The notes below the pieces were generated by a model, which was not told the DNA's origin, did no database searches, and was given only the letters and a program-made list of their open reading frames with translations. DNA of 64,000 bases from Streptomyces sp. JH34 (GTDB lineage Bacteria > Actinomycetota > Actinomycetes > Streptomycetales > Streptomycetaceae): the NCBI RefSeq assembly GCF_029428875.1, contig NZ_JAJSOO010000001.1:4588001-4652000 (forward strand). Reading direction: 5' to 3'. The position numbers and the translations under genes are program-made. The first letter of the stretch is position 1, and every line of letters starts with the position of its first letter. This document shows, in pieces, positions 17,289-25,526 of this stretch.

Positions 17289-17294
17289 GAGACG

Positions 17295-17837
17295 GTGCCC
17301 ACTCTTCCGGAAGACCCGTCCTCGCTGATCAGCGAAGACGACCGCGACGGTGCCACGCGGCGCCTCCAGGAGGCCTACGCCGAAGGGCACATCTCCCACC
17401 AGGCACTCGACGAGGGCCTCCATCAGGTGCTCTCCGCCAGGACGAACAGCGAGCTGGCGGCGCCCCTGGCCTCGCTGCCGGCGGAGAAGGCGCCCACCAC
17501 CTCCACGATCGCGGCCGCCTCCGGGCGGATCCGGCGGCGCGGCGCGTGGCAGGTGCCGCGGATCCTCAAAGTCGCGTCCGAATTCGGAAAGGTGCACCTC
17601 GACCTTTCCCGGGCGGTCATCGAGTATCCCGAGGTGGACATCGAATTGCAGCTCGGCACCGGCAGGGCGAAGATCACGGTGCCTCGCGACGCGGTCGTCG
17701 ATGTCGGCGATCTGCACACCGGATGGAAAGACGTCCGCTATCGATTCCGGCCGCCCTCCCGGCCCGGTGGGCCGAGGATCCGGATCACCGGGGCCATGGG
17801 GTTCGGGCGGTTGCGGATCCGCCACGCGCGGCGTTGA
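17295..17837 (+). CDS. DUF1707 (SHOCT-like) domain protein
   Basis: This 180-residue protein has the N-terminal DUF1707 helical hairpin (ISEDDRDGATRRLQEAYAEG then LDEGLHQVLSARTNSEL, about 12-60). The C-terminal half resembles a DUF2154/LiaF-like beta domain (VEYPEVDIELQLGTGRAKITVP). DUF1707 proteins are often membrane-associated, but no membrane helix is visible here. Function is unknown; the LiaF-like part hints at envelope stress. It is divergent from the HelD-type gene. Confidence 0.78.
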   Translation: MPTLPEDPSSLISEDDRDGATRRLQEAYAEGHISHQALDEGLHQVLSARTNSELAAPLASLPAEKAPTTSTIAAASGRIRRRGAWQVPRILKVASEFGKVHLDLSRAVIEYPEVDIELQLGTGRAKITVPRDAVVDVGDLHTGWKDVRYRFRPPSRPGGPRIRITGAMGFGRLRIRHARR

Positions 17838-18002
17838 GGTCCCACGCCGGCACCGGGACCACCGGGCCCGCGGCTTCTCCCGACCGCTCGGCTGCCGCGC
17901 CCACGGGGTGCCGTATGTCATGGACCTGCATTACAGGTGTCATGCACGTCCGATGACAGAGCGCACTGCCCCCGGCCCCGTATCGCCGGGAGTGTGGAGT
18001 GT

Positions 18003-18929
18003 ATGAACCCCGTCATCGAAACCGTCGGACTGAAACGGAGCTATCGCGACTTCGACGCCGTACGCGGCATCGACTTCTCGGTCGCTCGCGGAGAGCTGTT
18101 CGCCCTGCTGGGCACCAACGGCGCCGGTAAGACCTCGACACTCGAACTCCTCGAAGGCCAGGCCACCCCCACCGGCGGATCCGTCCGGGTGCTGGGGCAC
18201 GACCCGTACCGTGACCGGTCGGCGGTGCGGCACCGCATCGGCGTCATGCTGCAGGAAGGCGGCTTCCCGCCGGAGCTGACGGTCCTGGAGACCGTGCGGA
18301 TGTGGGCGGGCTGCACCAGCGGCGCACGCCCCGCCGACGAGGCCCTCGAACTGACCAACCTGTCCGACCGGCGCAAGGTCCGGGTCAAGCAGCTCTCCGG
18401 TGGCGAACGCCGGCGCCTCGACCTCTCGCTGGCCCTCCTCGGACGCCCCGAGGTGCTCTTCCTCGACGAGCCGACCACCGGCCTCGACGCGCAGTCCCGC
18501 CGGGACACCTGGGAACTGATCCGCGAACTGAAGCTCCAGGGCACGACCGTGCTCCTCACCACGCACTACCTGGAGGAGGCCGAACAGCTCGCCGACCGGC
18601 TGGCGATCATGCACCAGGGGCTCATCGCCACCACCGGGCGTGTGGCCGACGTGGTGGCCGAACGGCCCGCCCGGATCAGCTTCCGGCTGCCCGAGGACCG
18701 CCTCCTCGGTGAGCTCCCCCCGCTCCCGGCCATGGGCGTGACCCGGCACGAGACCGTGGGCGGGACGGTCCGCCTGGAGACCAGGGACCTCCAGCGCACA
18801 GCCACCGAACTGCTCACCTGGGCCCACCACACCGGCGTCACGCTGCACGGCCTCGACGCCCGGTCCGCATCACTCGAAGAGGCCTTCATGGAGATCGCCA
18901 AGGGCCTGGACCACGAGGAGACACGATGA
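18003..18929 (+). CDS. ABC-2 type exporter ATP-binding protein
   Basis: This 308-residue ATPase of the drug/lipid-export (DrrA-like) class has Walker A LLGTNGAGKTSTLELLEG near 38, the signature QLSGGERRRLDLSLAL near 132, Walker B VLFLDEPTTGLD near 152 and the switch His in LLTTHYLEEAEQ near 185. A C-terminal extension of about 90 residues is typical of this group. The ATG at 18003 has GGAG 4 nt upstream. Its stop overlaps the permease start by 4 bases. It heads a four-gene operon with its own two-component system. Confidence 0.92.
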   Translation: MNPVIETVGLKRSYRDFDAVRGIDFSVARGELFALLGTNGAGKTSTLELLEGQATPTGGSVRVLGHDPYRDRSAVRHRIGVMLQEGGFPPELTVLETVRMWAGCTSGARPADEALELTNLSDRRKVRVKQLSGGERRRLDLSLALLGRPEVLFLDEPTTGLDAQSRRDTWELIRELKLQGTTVLLTTHYLEEAEQLADRLAIMHQGLIATTGRVADVVAERPARISFRLPEDRLLGELPPLPAMGVTRHETVGGTVRLETRDLQRTATELLTWAHHTGVTLHGLDARSASLEEAFMEIAKGLDHEETR

Positions 18930-19738
18930 CGACCACCGCGCCCTCCCGCCCCGTGGACACGGCCCCGTCCGTGCGAAGCGGTTCCGCGTCCCGCATGGCC
19001 GCCCTCGGCCGCGCCGAACTGACCCTGCTCCTGCGCAGCCGGGCCGCACTCATCACCGCCCTCCTCGTCCCGGCCATCACGACCTTCTCGATGCGAGGCT
19101 TGGTCAACGGCCTGGACCTGGACGGCACAGGCCTGTCGATCGCCACCGTCCTCCTGCCCGGCTCGCTCGGCCTGGCCCTGATCTTCTCCGTCTACACGAA
19201 CCTCGTCGGCGTCTACGTCACACGCCGCGAGAGCCTCGTGCTCAAGCGGCTGCGCACGGGCGAGGTGCGCGACTGGGAGATCTTCACCGGGGGAGCGCTC
19301 CCCGCCCTGCTGCTCGCGTACGTGCAGTGCGCACTCCTGGTCATCGGCCTGACGGTGTTCCTGGACGCCCCCGCACCGGCGGCCCCGCACCTGATGGTCC
19401 TTGGGCTGCTGACCGGCGGCGCGATGCTCGTGGCCGCGGGCGCGCTGACCGCCGCGGTCACCCGGACGGCGGAGAGCGCGCAGCTGACGTTCCTGCCGTT
19501 CTGGCTGCTGAGCATGGCCGGCTCCGGGATGTTCGTACCGCGTGAGGTACTGCCGGGTGTCGTGGCCGACATCAGCGCCTGGCTGCCCTTCTCACCGGTG
19601 ATGGACCTGCTGCGGGGCGGCTGGACGGGCGACCTCGGCGCCGCTGACCAGGGCCGCGCCCTGCTCCTTGCCCTGGCCTGGACGGGACTGGCCGCCCTCG
19701 GCGTGCGGCGGTGGTTCCGCTGGGGCCCGCGCGGCTGA
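18926..19738 (+). CDS. ABC-2 type exporter permease
   Basis: This 270-residue membrane protein has about six hydrophobic segments and the ABC-2 permease layout (LVGVYVTRRESLVLKRLRTGE cytoplasmic loop, about 95-115; WLLSMAGSGMFVPREVLPG and WLPFSPVMDLLRGGW near the end). It pairs with the overlapping ATPase to form an exporter of unknown substrate, probably a peptide, lipid or drug. The histidine kinase starts 62 bp downstream. Confidence 0.9.
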   Translation: MTTTAPSRPVDTAPSVRSGSASRMAALGRAELTLLLRSRAALITALLVPAITTFSMRGLVNGLDLDGTGLSIATVLLPGSLGLALIFSVYTNLVGVYVTRRESLVLKRLRTGEVRDWEIFTGGALPALLLAYVQCALLVIGLTVFLDAPAPAAPHLMVLGLLTGGAMLVAAGALTAAVTRTAESAQLTFLPFWLLSMAGSGMFVPREVLPGVVADISAWLPFSPVMDLLRGGWTGDLGAADQGRALLLALAWTGLAALGVRRWFRWGPRG

Positions 19739-19800
19739 GCCCCGCGCACCCGGTGCCGCCCACGTGGTGCGACGGCCGCCGGACGGGGAAGTCGGGGATC

Positions 19801-21018
19801 ATGAGCGTGAGCGTGGAGGACTGGGTGGAGCGGCTCGGCGGCCGGGACGGCCCCGAGCGGTACCGCAGGTACGCGGTGGGCAGCGTCGGATTTCTCGCCC
19901 TGAGCGAAGTGGGTCTCTGGACGATCTGGGTGGCCCAGTCGGACGGCGAGGCCGCCGTGCTCGCCACCGTGGCCGTGCTGGGCGCGGTACACGCCGCGAC
20001 CCAGTTCGTACTGTGGCGCCGCGCCCTGCGCCACTACCTGGCCGCCGGGCCACGGCCCGCCCGGCTCGTGGCGCTGTACACGGCCCTGACCGTGGTCATG
20101 GCCGCTCTGGGATGCGTACTGCTGTCGTCCGGACGCATCGACGACGGCGACCTCACGTCCTACCTGGTGTGGCTGCTGATGTTCTGGGCCGGACCGCCCG
20201 CCCTCGCCCTGTCGCCCCGCCGGGGAGCGGCCCTGGTGGCGGTCGTCGCGGCCGCCGCCCTGGTGGGGGCGGGAGTGGCGGGGCTGCCCGGCCCGTCCCT
20301 GGTCCTCGCCGTCAGCGCCAGCGTGCTGATGGTGCCGTTCATGGCGGTCGCGTCCCGGGCGTCCGGCTGGAGCGTCCGGCTGATCGAGCAACTGGCCGCC
20401 GCACGTGAGACACAGGCCCGCCTGGCCGTCGCCGAGGAACGCCTGCGCTTCGGCCGTGACCTGCACGACGTGCTGGGCCGCAACCTCGCTGTCGTGGCGC
20501 TCAAGAGCGAACTCGCGGCACAGCTCGCGCGGCGCGGACTGCCCGAGGCGGAGGAGCACATGGTGGAGGTGCAGCGCATCGCGCGGGAGTCGCAGCGCGA
20601 GATCCGGTCGGTGGTACGCGGCTACCGCACCGCCGACCTCCACACCGAACTCGTCGGAGCACGCTCCGTCCTGGAGGCCGCGGGCATCGACTGCAGCATC
20701 GAGTACGGCCCCGCGGACCGCCTGCCCCCCGACGCGCAGTCCGCCCTCGGCTGGGTGGTGCGGGAGGGGACCACGAACGTCCTGCGCCACGCACAGGCCG
20801 CGACCCGCTGCACGATGGCACTGCGCACTGCGGGCCCGAGCACGGCGCTGCTGGTGATGGAGAACGACGGCGCGTCCGACGGCCCACCCGGTGGCGGCAC
20901 GGGCCTCGCGGGGCTGCGGGAACGGCTGACCGGCCCGGGTGGCACGCTGACCACCGAACAACGACCCGGCGGGATCTTCCGCCTCACCGCACGCATCCCC
21001 TGGGAAGAAGACGCATGA
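19801..21018 (+). CDS. DesK/NarL-type sensor histidine kinase
   Basis: This 405-residue kinase has about five to six membrane segments in the first 180 residues and no large sensor domain, as in kinases that sense membrane state. The dimerisation box RFGRDLHDVLGRNLAVV puts the phospho-His at about residue 222; the ATPase boxes (EGTTNVLRHA near 325, GTGLAGLRERLTGPGG near 365) are intact. It overlaps the response regulator by ATGA and follows the ABC exporter in one operon, so control of that exporter is likely. Confidence 0.9.
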   Translation: MSVSVEDWVERLGGRDGPERYRRYAVGSVGFLALSEVGLWTIWVAQSDGEAAVLATVAVLGAVHAATQFVLWRRALRHYLAAGPRPARLVALYTALTVVMAALGCVLLSSGRIDDGDLTSYLVWLLMFWAGPPALALSPRRGAALVAVVAAAALVGAGVAGLPGPSLVLAVSASVLMVPFMAVASRASGWSVRLIEQLAAARETQARLAVAEERLRFGRDLHDVLGRNLAVVALKSELAAQLARRGLPEAEEHMVEVQRIARESQREIRSVVRGYRTADLHTELVGARSVLEAAGIDCSIEYGPADRLPPDAQSALGWVVREGTTNVLRHAQAATRCTMALRTAGPSTALLVMENDGASDGPPGGGTGLAGLRERLTGPGGTLTTEQRPGGIFRLTARIPWEEDA

Positions 21019-21620
21019 TCACGGTCCTGCTCGCGGACGACGAGCACCTCATCCGCGGTGCGCTCGCCTCGCTCCTCACCCTGGAGGACGACATCACCGT
21101 CGTCGCCCAGGCCGGAACCGGTGACGAAGCACTGGCCATGGCCGTCGCGCACCGCCCCGACGTCGCCGTGCTCGACCTCCAGATGCCGGGCCTCGACGGC
21201 ATCGCGGTCGCCACGCGACTGCGCGACTCGCTGCCGGCCTGCGCCTCGATGATCGTCACCAGCCACGCCCGGGCGGGAGCCCTGAAACGCGCGCTGAGTG
21301 TGGGGGTGCGCGGCTTCGTGCCCAAGACGGTGTCGGCGCACGAGCTGGCCCAGATCATCCGCACGGTGCACACCGGCGGCCGTTACGTCGACCAGGAACT
21401 CGCCGCCGACGCCATCGCCGCCGGCGAATCACCCCTGACCCCCCGCGAGGCGGAACTCCTGTCGTACGCCGAGGACGGAGCACCGGTCGCGGACATCGCC
21501 ACCCGCGCCTCGCTGTCCAGCGGGACGGTCCGCAACTACCTCTCCTCCGCCGCGATGAAGCTCGGCGCGGAGAACCGGCACGTGGCGGCGCGCATGGCCA
21601 GGGAGCACGGCTGGCTCTGA
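21015..21620 (+). CDS. DesR-like (NarL/FixJ) response regulator
   Basis: This 201-residue regulator is coupled to the kinase by a 4-bp overlap. The receiver has LLADDEHLIRGAL, the phospho-acceptor Asp at about 54 (VAVLDLQMPGLDG) and the switch Lys in GFVPKTVSAHEL. The LuxR helix-turn-helix is at about 140-195 (LTPREAELLSYAEDGAPVADIA). It probably controls the exporter operon. Confidence 0.92.
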   Translation: MITVLLADDEHLIRGALASLLTLEDDITVVAQAGTGDEALAMAVAHRPDVAVLDLQMPGLDGIAVATRLRDSLPACASMIVTSHARAGALKRALSVGVRGFVPKTVSAHELAQIIRTVHTGGRYVDQELAADAIAAGESPLTPREAELLSYAEDGAPVADIATRASLSSGTVRNYLSSAAMKLGAENRHVAARMAREHGWL

Positions 21621-21701
21621 CACAGCGGCTGCACGGCCCGGACCTGAGGGAGGAATGCACCGGGGCCGGCCTGCCGCCTGGGTTCATCCGGCGGACAGCC
21701 C

Positions 21702-22076
21702 TTAGCGCATCAACGTCTCGAAGCCGGCGTCATCGCAGTACTTCGAGATGTGCGACTCCGCGTAGCCGTCGTCGTTGTTGATCGCCAGCACCGTCTCGTC
21801 CCCCAGGGCGCCGCCTTCGCCGACGGTCTCGTCCCGGAGTGGCCGCATGGCGAGGAAGACGTCCTGAGCGATGTCCCCGACCTCGTCGTACCCCGACGCA
21901 TCCGGTGCTTCGGTGTCCGCGGTGCTCTGGGCCCTCTGCCACTTCCCCAACTGCGTGCAGTAGCTCCGCTGCTGCTCGGTCAGCCGCTGCTCGTCGTCGC
22001 CCTCGGACGAGGAGCACCCTGCCACCACCGCCACCAGCGCGAGGGCCGGGATCACCGTCCTCAGCATGCGTACCAC
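21702..22076 (-). CDS. Small lipoprotein of unknown function
   Basis: This 124-residue protein has a lipoprotein signal: a short basic start, hydrophobic core and VVAGC lipobox with the acylated Cys at about residue 21. The mature part is acidic with a Cys pair (SYCTQLGKW and SKYCDDAG) that could form a disulfide. I recognise no family. The start may be GTG 22076 or the ATG three codons later. It lies convergent with the response regulator and is monocistronic. Confidence 0.7.
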   Translation of the reverse strand: MVRMLRTVIPALALVAVVAGCSSSEGDDEQRLTEQQRSYCTQLGKWQRAQSTADTEAPDASGYDEVGDIAQDVFLAMRPLRDETVGEGGALGDETVLAINNDDGYAESHISKYCDDAGFETLMR

Positions 22077-22328
22077 GTCGCCCCCCCCGGCCGGAACTGC
22101 GTCCGCTCGTCCGTGTCACCTACAACTTCCGCAGCAGGATACTCGCGTGGGGTACCTCGGCCGTCGCGGGCCGTAGGGAACGACGTACAGGCGGTCCGTC
22201 CTCCGCCATGGCGTCGCTCGCGGGCAGATGACGAGGTGACCGGCCCATGGCCACGATCGACAGCTGTCCAGGCCACGCGCGTACGGGAATGAGCACGGTC
22301 GATCACGGGGGGACAGGTGGGGACAGGT

Positions 22329-22664
22329 ATGGAGCATCGTGAACGGGGCCGCGAACCGTCGGAGGGGCTCGACGCACGGTTGCTGACGGCCGCACGCGGC
22401 GACGACCCGCAGGCGGTGAGGGAGCTTTTGGAAGCCGGAGCGCACGTGAACAGTACGGGCGGGGACGGCATCACCGCGCTGGGAGCGGCGGTGGCCGCGG
22501 ACTCCTACGAGACGGCCCGGGTGCTCCTGGACGCGGGCGCGGATGCCGACCTGCGGTCACGGGGCGGGCCGCTCCGGCGCCGATGGGGCGTCGAGGTGTG
22601 CGGGGCGCCGGTGTCCCCGGGGGAACCCGCTGGCCAACTGAGTACGCGTACCCACTCCTTGTAG
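22329..22664 (+). pseudogene. Ankyrin-repeat protein gene, probably truncated
   Basis: ATG 22329 opens a frame that reads well as an ankyrin protein for about 75 residues (LLTAARGDDPQAVRELLEAGAHVN, then GITALGAAVAADSYETARVLLDAGADADLRS). It then turns into low-quality Arg/Gly/Pro sequence and stops at 22664. Actinomycete relatives normally carry several more repeats. The loss is most easily explained by a deletion or frameshift near 22560-22580. If expressed it would be a one-and-a-half-repeat fragment. Confidence 0.6.
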
Positions 22665-22712
22665 AGCCACCGCACCCATCCGCTGCGCTCTCCACGGGCA
22701 TACCGTCCTCGT

Positions 22713-23375
22713 ATGCCCACAGAGACCGCCTCAGCCACCCCCGTACCGAACGAGCCCAGGCCTCGGACCCCCGTCCTCAAGGCCCTCGGATGGGGCGGTG
22801 CCGTGCTCCTGGTCGCATGCGCCGTCCTGGTCCTCAACCTCGCAGGAGGATCGACGGACTTCCCCCGCGCGGCGCCGGAGGACATGGCGGACCGGGCCTT
22901 CCAGCGTTCGCAGGAGGCCTACGACGTCCTGGAGTTCACCCGCACCGTGGCTCCGGGAGTCGAGGACCACGGCGTGAGCACGGAGAACACGCTCGGCTCC
23001 GGCTACTGCTACGGCGGCGGCATCAGCGACGAGACCGTCGACGGCGCCTACCGGATGAGCCACAGCTGGGCGCTGGACCACGTGCCGGCGAGCCAGGCCG
23101 TCCCCGGCATACGACGGCTGCACCAGCACCTCGAGGACGACGGCTGGGAGATCACGTCCTTTCGTGAGGGCGGCGCGAAGGGCGACTGGGACCTGCTCGT
23201 CCAGCGGGACGACGGGGACGAGCGGATGTCCTTCACCTGGGCCCCGGACCGTGAGTACTTCAGGGGCGGCGCCAGTGTGCCCTGCGCCTACGACCCCAAG
23301 TGGAAGGACAGCGACCTCGGCCTTCCGGGAGACGACCTGAGGCCACCCACCTTCGGACCGGCCGGGCGGGGTTAG
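22713..23375 (+). CDS. Membrane-anchored hypothetical protein
   Basis: This 220-residue protein has a cytoplasmic Pro-rich start, one hydrophobic helix at about 25-45 (GWGGAVLLVACAVLVLNLAGG) and an extracellular domain with two Cys (GYCYGG and VPCAYD). The external part has a mixed alpha/beta pattern with RRLHQHLEDDGWEITSFREGG. I recognise no family; similar single-pass secreted-type proteins are frequent in Streptomyces. Confidence 0.7.
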   Translation: MPTETASATPVPNEPRPRTPVLKALGWGGAVLLVACAVLVLNLAGGSTDFPRAAPEDMADRAFQRSQEAYDVLEFTRTVAPGVEDHGVSTENTLGSGYCYGGGISDETVDGAYRMSHSWALDHVPASQAVPGIRRLHQHLEDDGWEITSFREGGAKGDWDLLVQRDDGDERMSFTWAPDREYFRGGASVPCAYDPKWKDSDLGLPGDDLRPPTFGPAGRG

Positions 23376-23482
23376 GCGGGACCGGGTGGGCCGCGAGCCC
23401 ACGCCCGGCCGGCGAAGCGCCTGCCCGGTACCTCCCCGAGCTTCTCGGCCTCGCCCAGGTTGCCGAGGATCCCGGGCCCGCA

Positions 23483-23986
23483 TCACAGGCCCACGGTGTG
23501 ATGGCGAGAGGCGCTCCTGGCGGCGATGGTTCCGCACGCGGGCGTGGTGGGGGCCGCGGACAACGCACACTCCGCCCAGACGGTCTTGCCCGGGCCGACA
23601 CGCTCTCGGACGCCCCAACGGGTGGCGACGGCATCGACGATGACCAGCCCACGGCCGGAGACCGTCTCCGGGGAGGGCGTGAGGAGGGCGGGCCGGCCGG
23701 GGTGGGTGTCGGACACCTCGATACGGATGACCCCCCGGTGGCTGTCGTGCATCAACAGCAGAGCGAAGTCGCGGCCGGGGACGCGCCCGTGCGACACCGC
23801 GTTCGCAGCGAGTTCGGCCACGACGATCGTCGCCGTGTCATGTTCGCCCGTGCCGCGTGGGTGGCCCCACTCGACGAGTTGGAGTGCGCTGAGCAGGCGA
23901 GCGAGGCGGGCTCCGCGGCGGGTGGCGGAGAAGCGCTGGGCGAACACGTGGAACCCGGCGGCGGTCTGGTTGTCCGGAGCTGACAT
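23483..23986 (-). CDS. RsbW/anti-sigma-like ATP-binding protein (HATPase_c_2)
   Basis: This GHKL-fold protein of about 167 residues is of the type found beside WhiJ-like regulators in Streptomyces. The N box VVAELAANAVSHG (near 55) and the G1 box IEVSDTHPGRPAL (near 88) are clear, and GRGLVIVDAVATRWGVRE (near 110) gives the second glycine box. Such proteins are presumed serine kinases or anti-sigma factors, few of them tested. The start is the ATG at 23984-23986, with a longer open frame upstream. It is divergent from the XRE gene. Confidence 0.82.
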   Translation of the reverse strand: MSAPDNQTAAGFHVFAQRFSATRRGARLARLLSALQLVEWGHPRGTGEHDTATIVVAELAANAVSHGRVPGRDFALLLMHDSHRGVIRIEVSDTHPGRPALLTPSPETVSGRGLVIVDAVATRWGVRERVGPGKTVWAECALSAAPTTPACGTIAARSASRHHTVGL

Positions 23987-24187
23987 GGGCTCAGCCTGGA
24001 GGGCCGTCAAATCCTGGCGGCAGGCACGGAGCCGATACAGATCGGCCTGTACTGGTGCACTCCTTGGAGCTGAACCTTCACCTTGCGTAATCATGGGTGC
24101 GGTCGGGGTCGACGAACAGCGTCGGCGATGCACGGCATGGCACGGTGACCCGCGCGACGGGCGCGGCGCAGGGAGAGGCGGCTGCGA

Positions 24188-25045
24188 ATGACTTCGGGCA
24201 ACGTTGGTGGGGGCGTCGGCGGAAACTGCGGTGAGCCGGAGATGTCCGACAGCCTCAGGACGTTCGGGGCGGTGCTCAAGGCCCTGCGCGACGAGGCCCG
24301 CCTCACGCAGGAGCAGTTCGCCCCGCTGGTGCAGTACTCGACGGCGTACATCGCGAAGATCGAGCAGGGCAAACGGTTCCCTCCACGAGACTTGCTCGAC
24401 CGCTCGGAGGAGGTGCTTGGGGCGACAGCGGCGCGGGTGCTCGCGGCGGCGTCACGAAGCCTGACGCGGAAGGTGGGGCTGGCGTCATGGTTCCAGCAGT
24501 GGGCGGCTGTCGAGGAGGAGGCGATCTCACTCCTCTCGTACGAATCCAGCGTGATTCCGGGACTCCTGCAACCCGAGTTGTACATCCGTGCGCTCTTCGA
24601 CAGGCGTCTCCCACCTCTCGCGGACGAGCAGTTCGAGCACCAGGTGTGTGCCCGACTGGAGCGGCAACGCCTGCTGGTGGAGCGGCCGGGCACCACATTC
24701 AGCTTCATCATCGAACAGGCCCTGCTGGAACGCCGCATGGGAGGCGACGAGGTGACACGGGCGCTCCTCGACCACCTGCTCAGGGTGGGCCGCCTGCGGA
24801 ACGTTGAGGTCCAGGCGATGCCGCTGATCCAGGAGGACCACTCGGGCTTCGAAGGCCCACTCTCACTTGCCGAGACGGTGGAGAACCGATGGGTCGGATA
24901 CGTCGAGGCGCATGACAGCAGCAGGCTGATCACGGACCCGAAAGCCGCAGGCGCCATGCTCCAGCGCTATGGCAAGATGCGCTCGCAGGCTCTGAGCCAT
25001 CAAGCCACCACGAGCCTGCTGGAGCAGATGCGAGGAGCGCTATGA
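24188..25045 (+). CDS. XRE-family regulator with DUF5753 (WhiJ-like)
   Basis: This 285-residue protein has an N-terminal helix-turn-helix (LKALRDEARLTQEQFAPLVQYSTAYIAKIEQGKR, about 30-63) and a C-terminal DUF5753 domain (about 95-275), presumed to bind a ligand or partner. This is the WhiJ family, expanded in Streptomyces and linked to development and antibiotic control. It overlaps the DUF397 gene by ATGA, and an RsbW-like gene is divergent, completing the usual trio. Confidence 0.9.
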   Translation: MTSGNVGGGVGGNCGEPEMSDSLRTFGAVLKALRDEARLTQEQFAPLVQYSTAYIAKIEQGKRFPPRDLLDRSEEVLGATAARVLAAASRSLTRKVGLASWFQQWAAVEEEAISLLSYESSVIPGLLQPELYIRALFDRRLPPLADEQFEHQVCARLERQRLLVERPGTTFSFIIEQALLERRMGGDEVTRALLDHLLRVGRLRNVEVQAMPLIQEDHSGFEGPLSLAETVENRWVGYVEAHDSSRLITDPKAAGAMLQRYGKMRSQALSHQATTSLLEQMRGAL

Positions 25046-25263
25046 GCACCACTGAACTTGCTTGGTTCAAGAGCAGCTACAGCGGTGGCGGCGGAGGCAA
25101 CTGCGTCGAGATCGCGGTTGGCCCTGAGGCTGTACGGGTCCGGGATTCAAAGGACACGCGGCGGCCGGCGCTGATGGTCTCTCCTCGGGCATGGTCCGCA
25201 TTCACGGAGCTTGCGGCCGAAGAACGCCTACACGAAGTAAGCGACAGCGCAATCGTTGCCTGA
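25042..25263 (+). CDS. DUF397 small protein, partner of the WhiJ-like regulator
   Basis: This 73-residue DUF397 protein has the signature WFKSSYSGGGGGNCVEIA and a second block VRVRDSKDTRRPALMVSPRAWSAF. DUF397 proteins are nearly always encoded next to DUF5753 XRE regulators and are thought to modulate them. Translation is coupled through the 4-bp overlap with the preceding gene. Confidence 0.92.
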   Translation: MSTTELAWFKSSYSGGGGGNCVEIAVGPEAVRVRDSKDTRRPALMVSPRAWSAFTELAAEERLHEVSDSAIVA

Positions 25264-25526
25264 TTTATTCGTTCTCGCGGGACAGGCGCAAGGGGCGATC
25301 TGCCGGGTCTAAGAGCACTCGGACGCCATCAGCGACTGAAACTCCGAACAGCGATAGCCATCGGCTTGCTGCAAAGCTAGGAACGGTTCATGAGTGCGCG
25401 GCCACGAGCCTTTTCGAGGCCCTGGACAGCCAGATTCCATTTATTGGCCTCGGAGTGACTCCGACGCACGGCGTGACAGGGTGACCGCGGTGGTTTCTGC
25501 CAGTTGAGGCACGTAGCACCGAGTGG

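Noticed and set aside
18003-21620. Bce-type bacitracin resistance module
   Set aside because: The permease is a short ABC-2 type without the large external domain of BceB, and the kinase is DesK-like rather than BceS-like.
25264-25526. Possible integration site or small gene between the DUF397 and DUF3427 genes
   Set aside because: No integrase, tRNA, direct repeat or credible frame was found; only somewhat lower GC.
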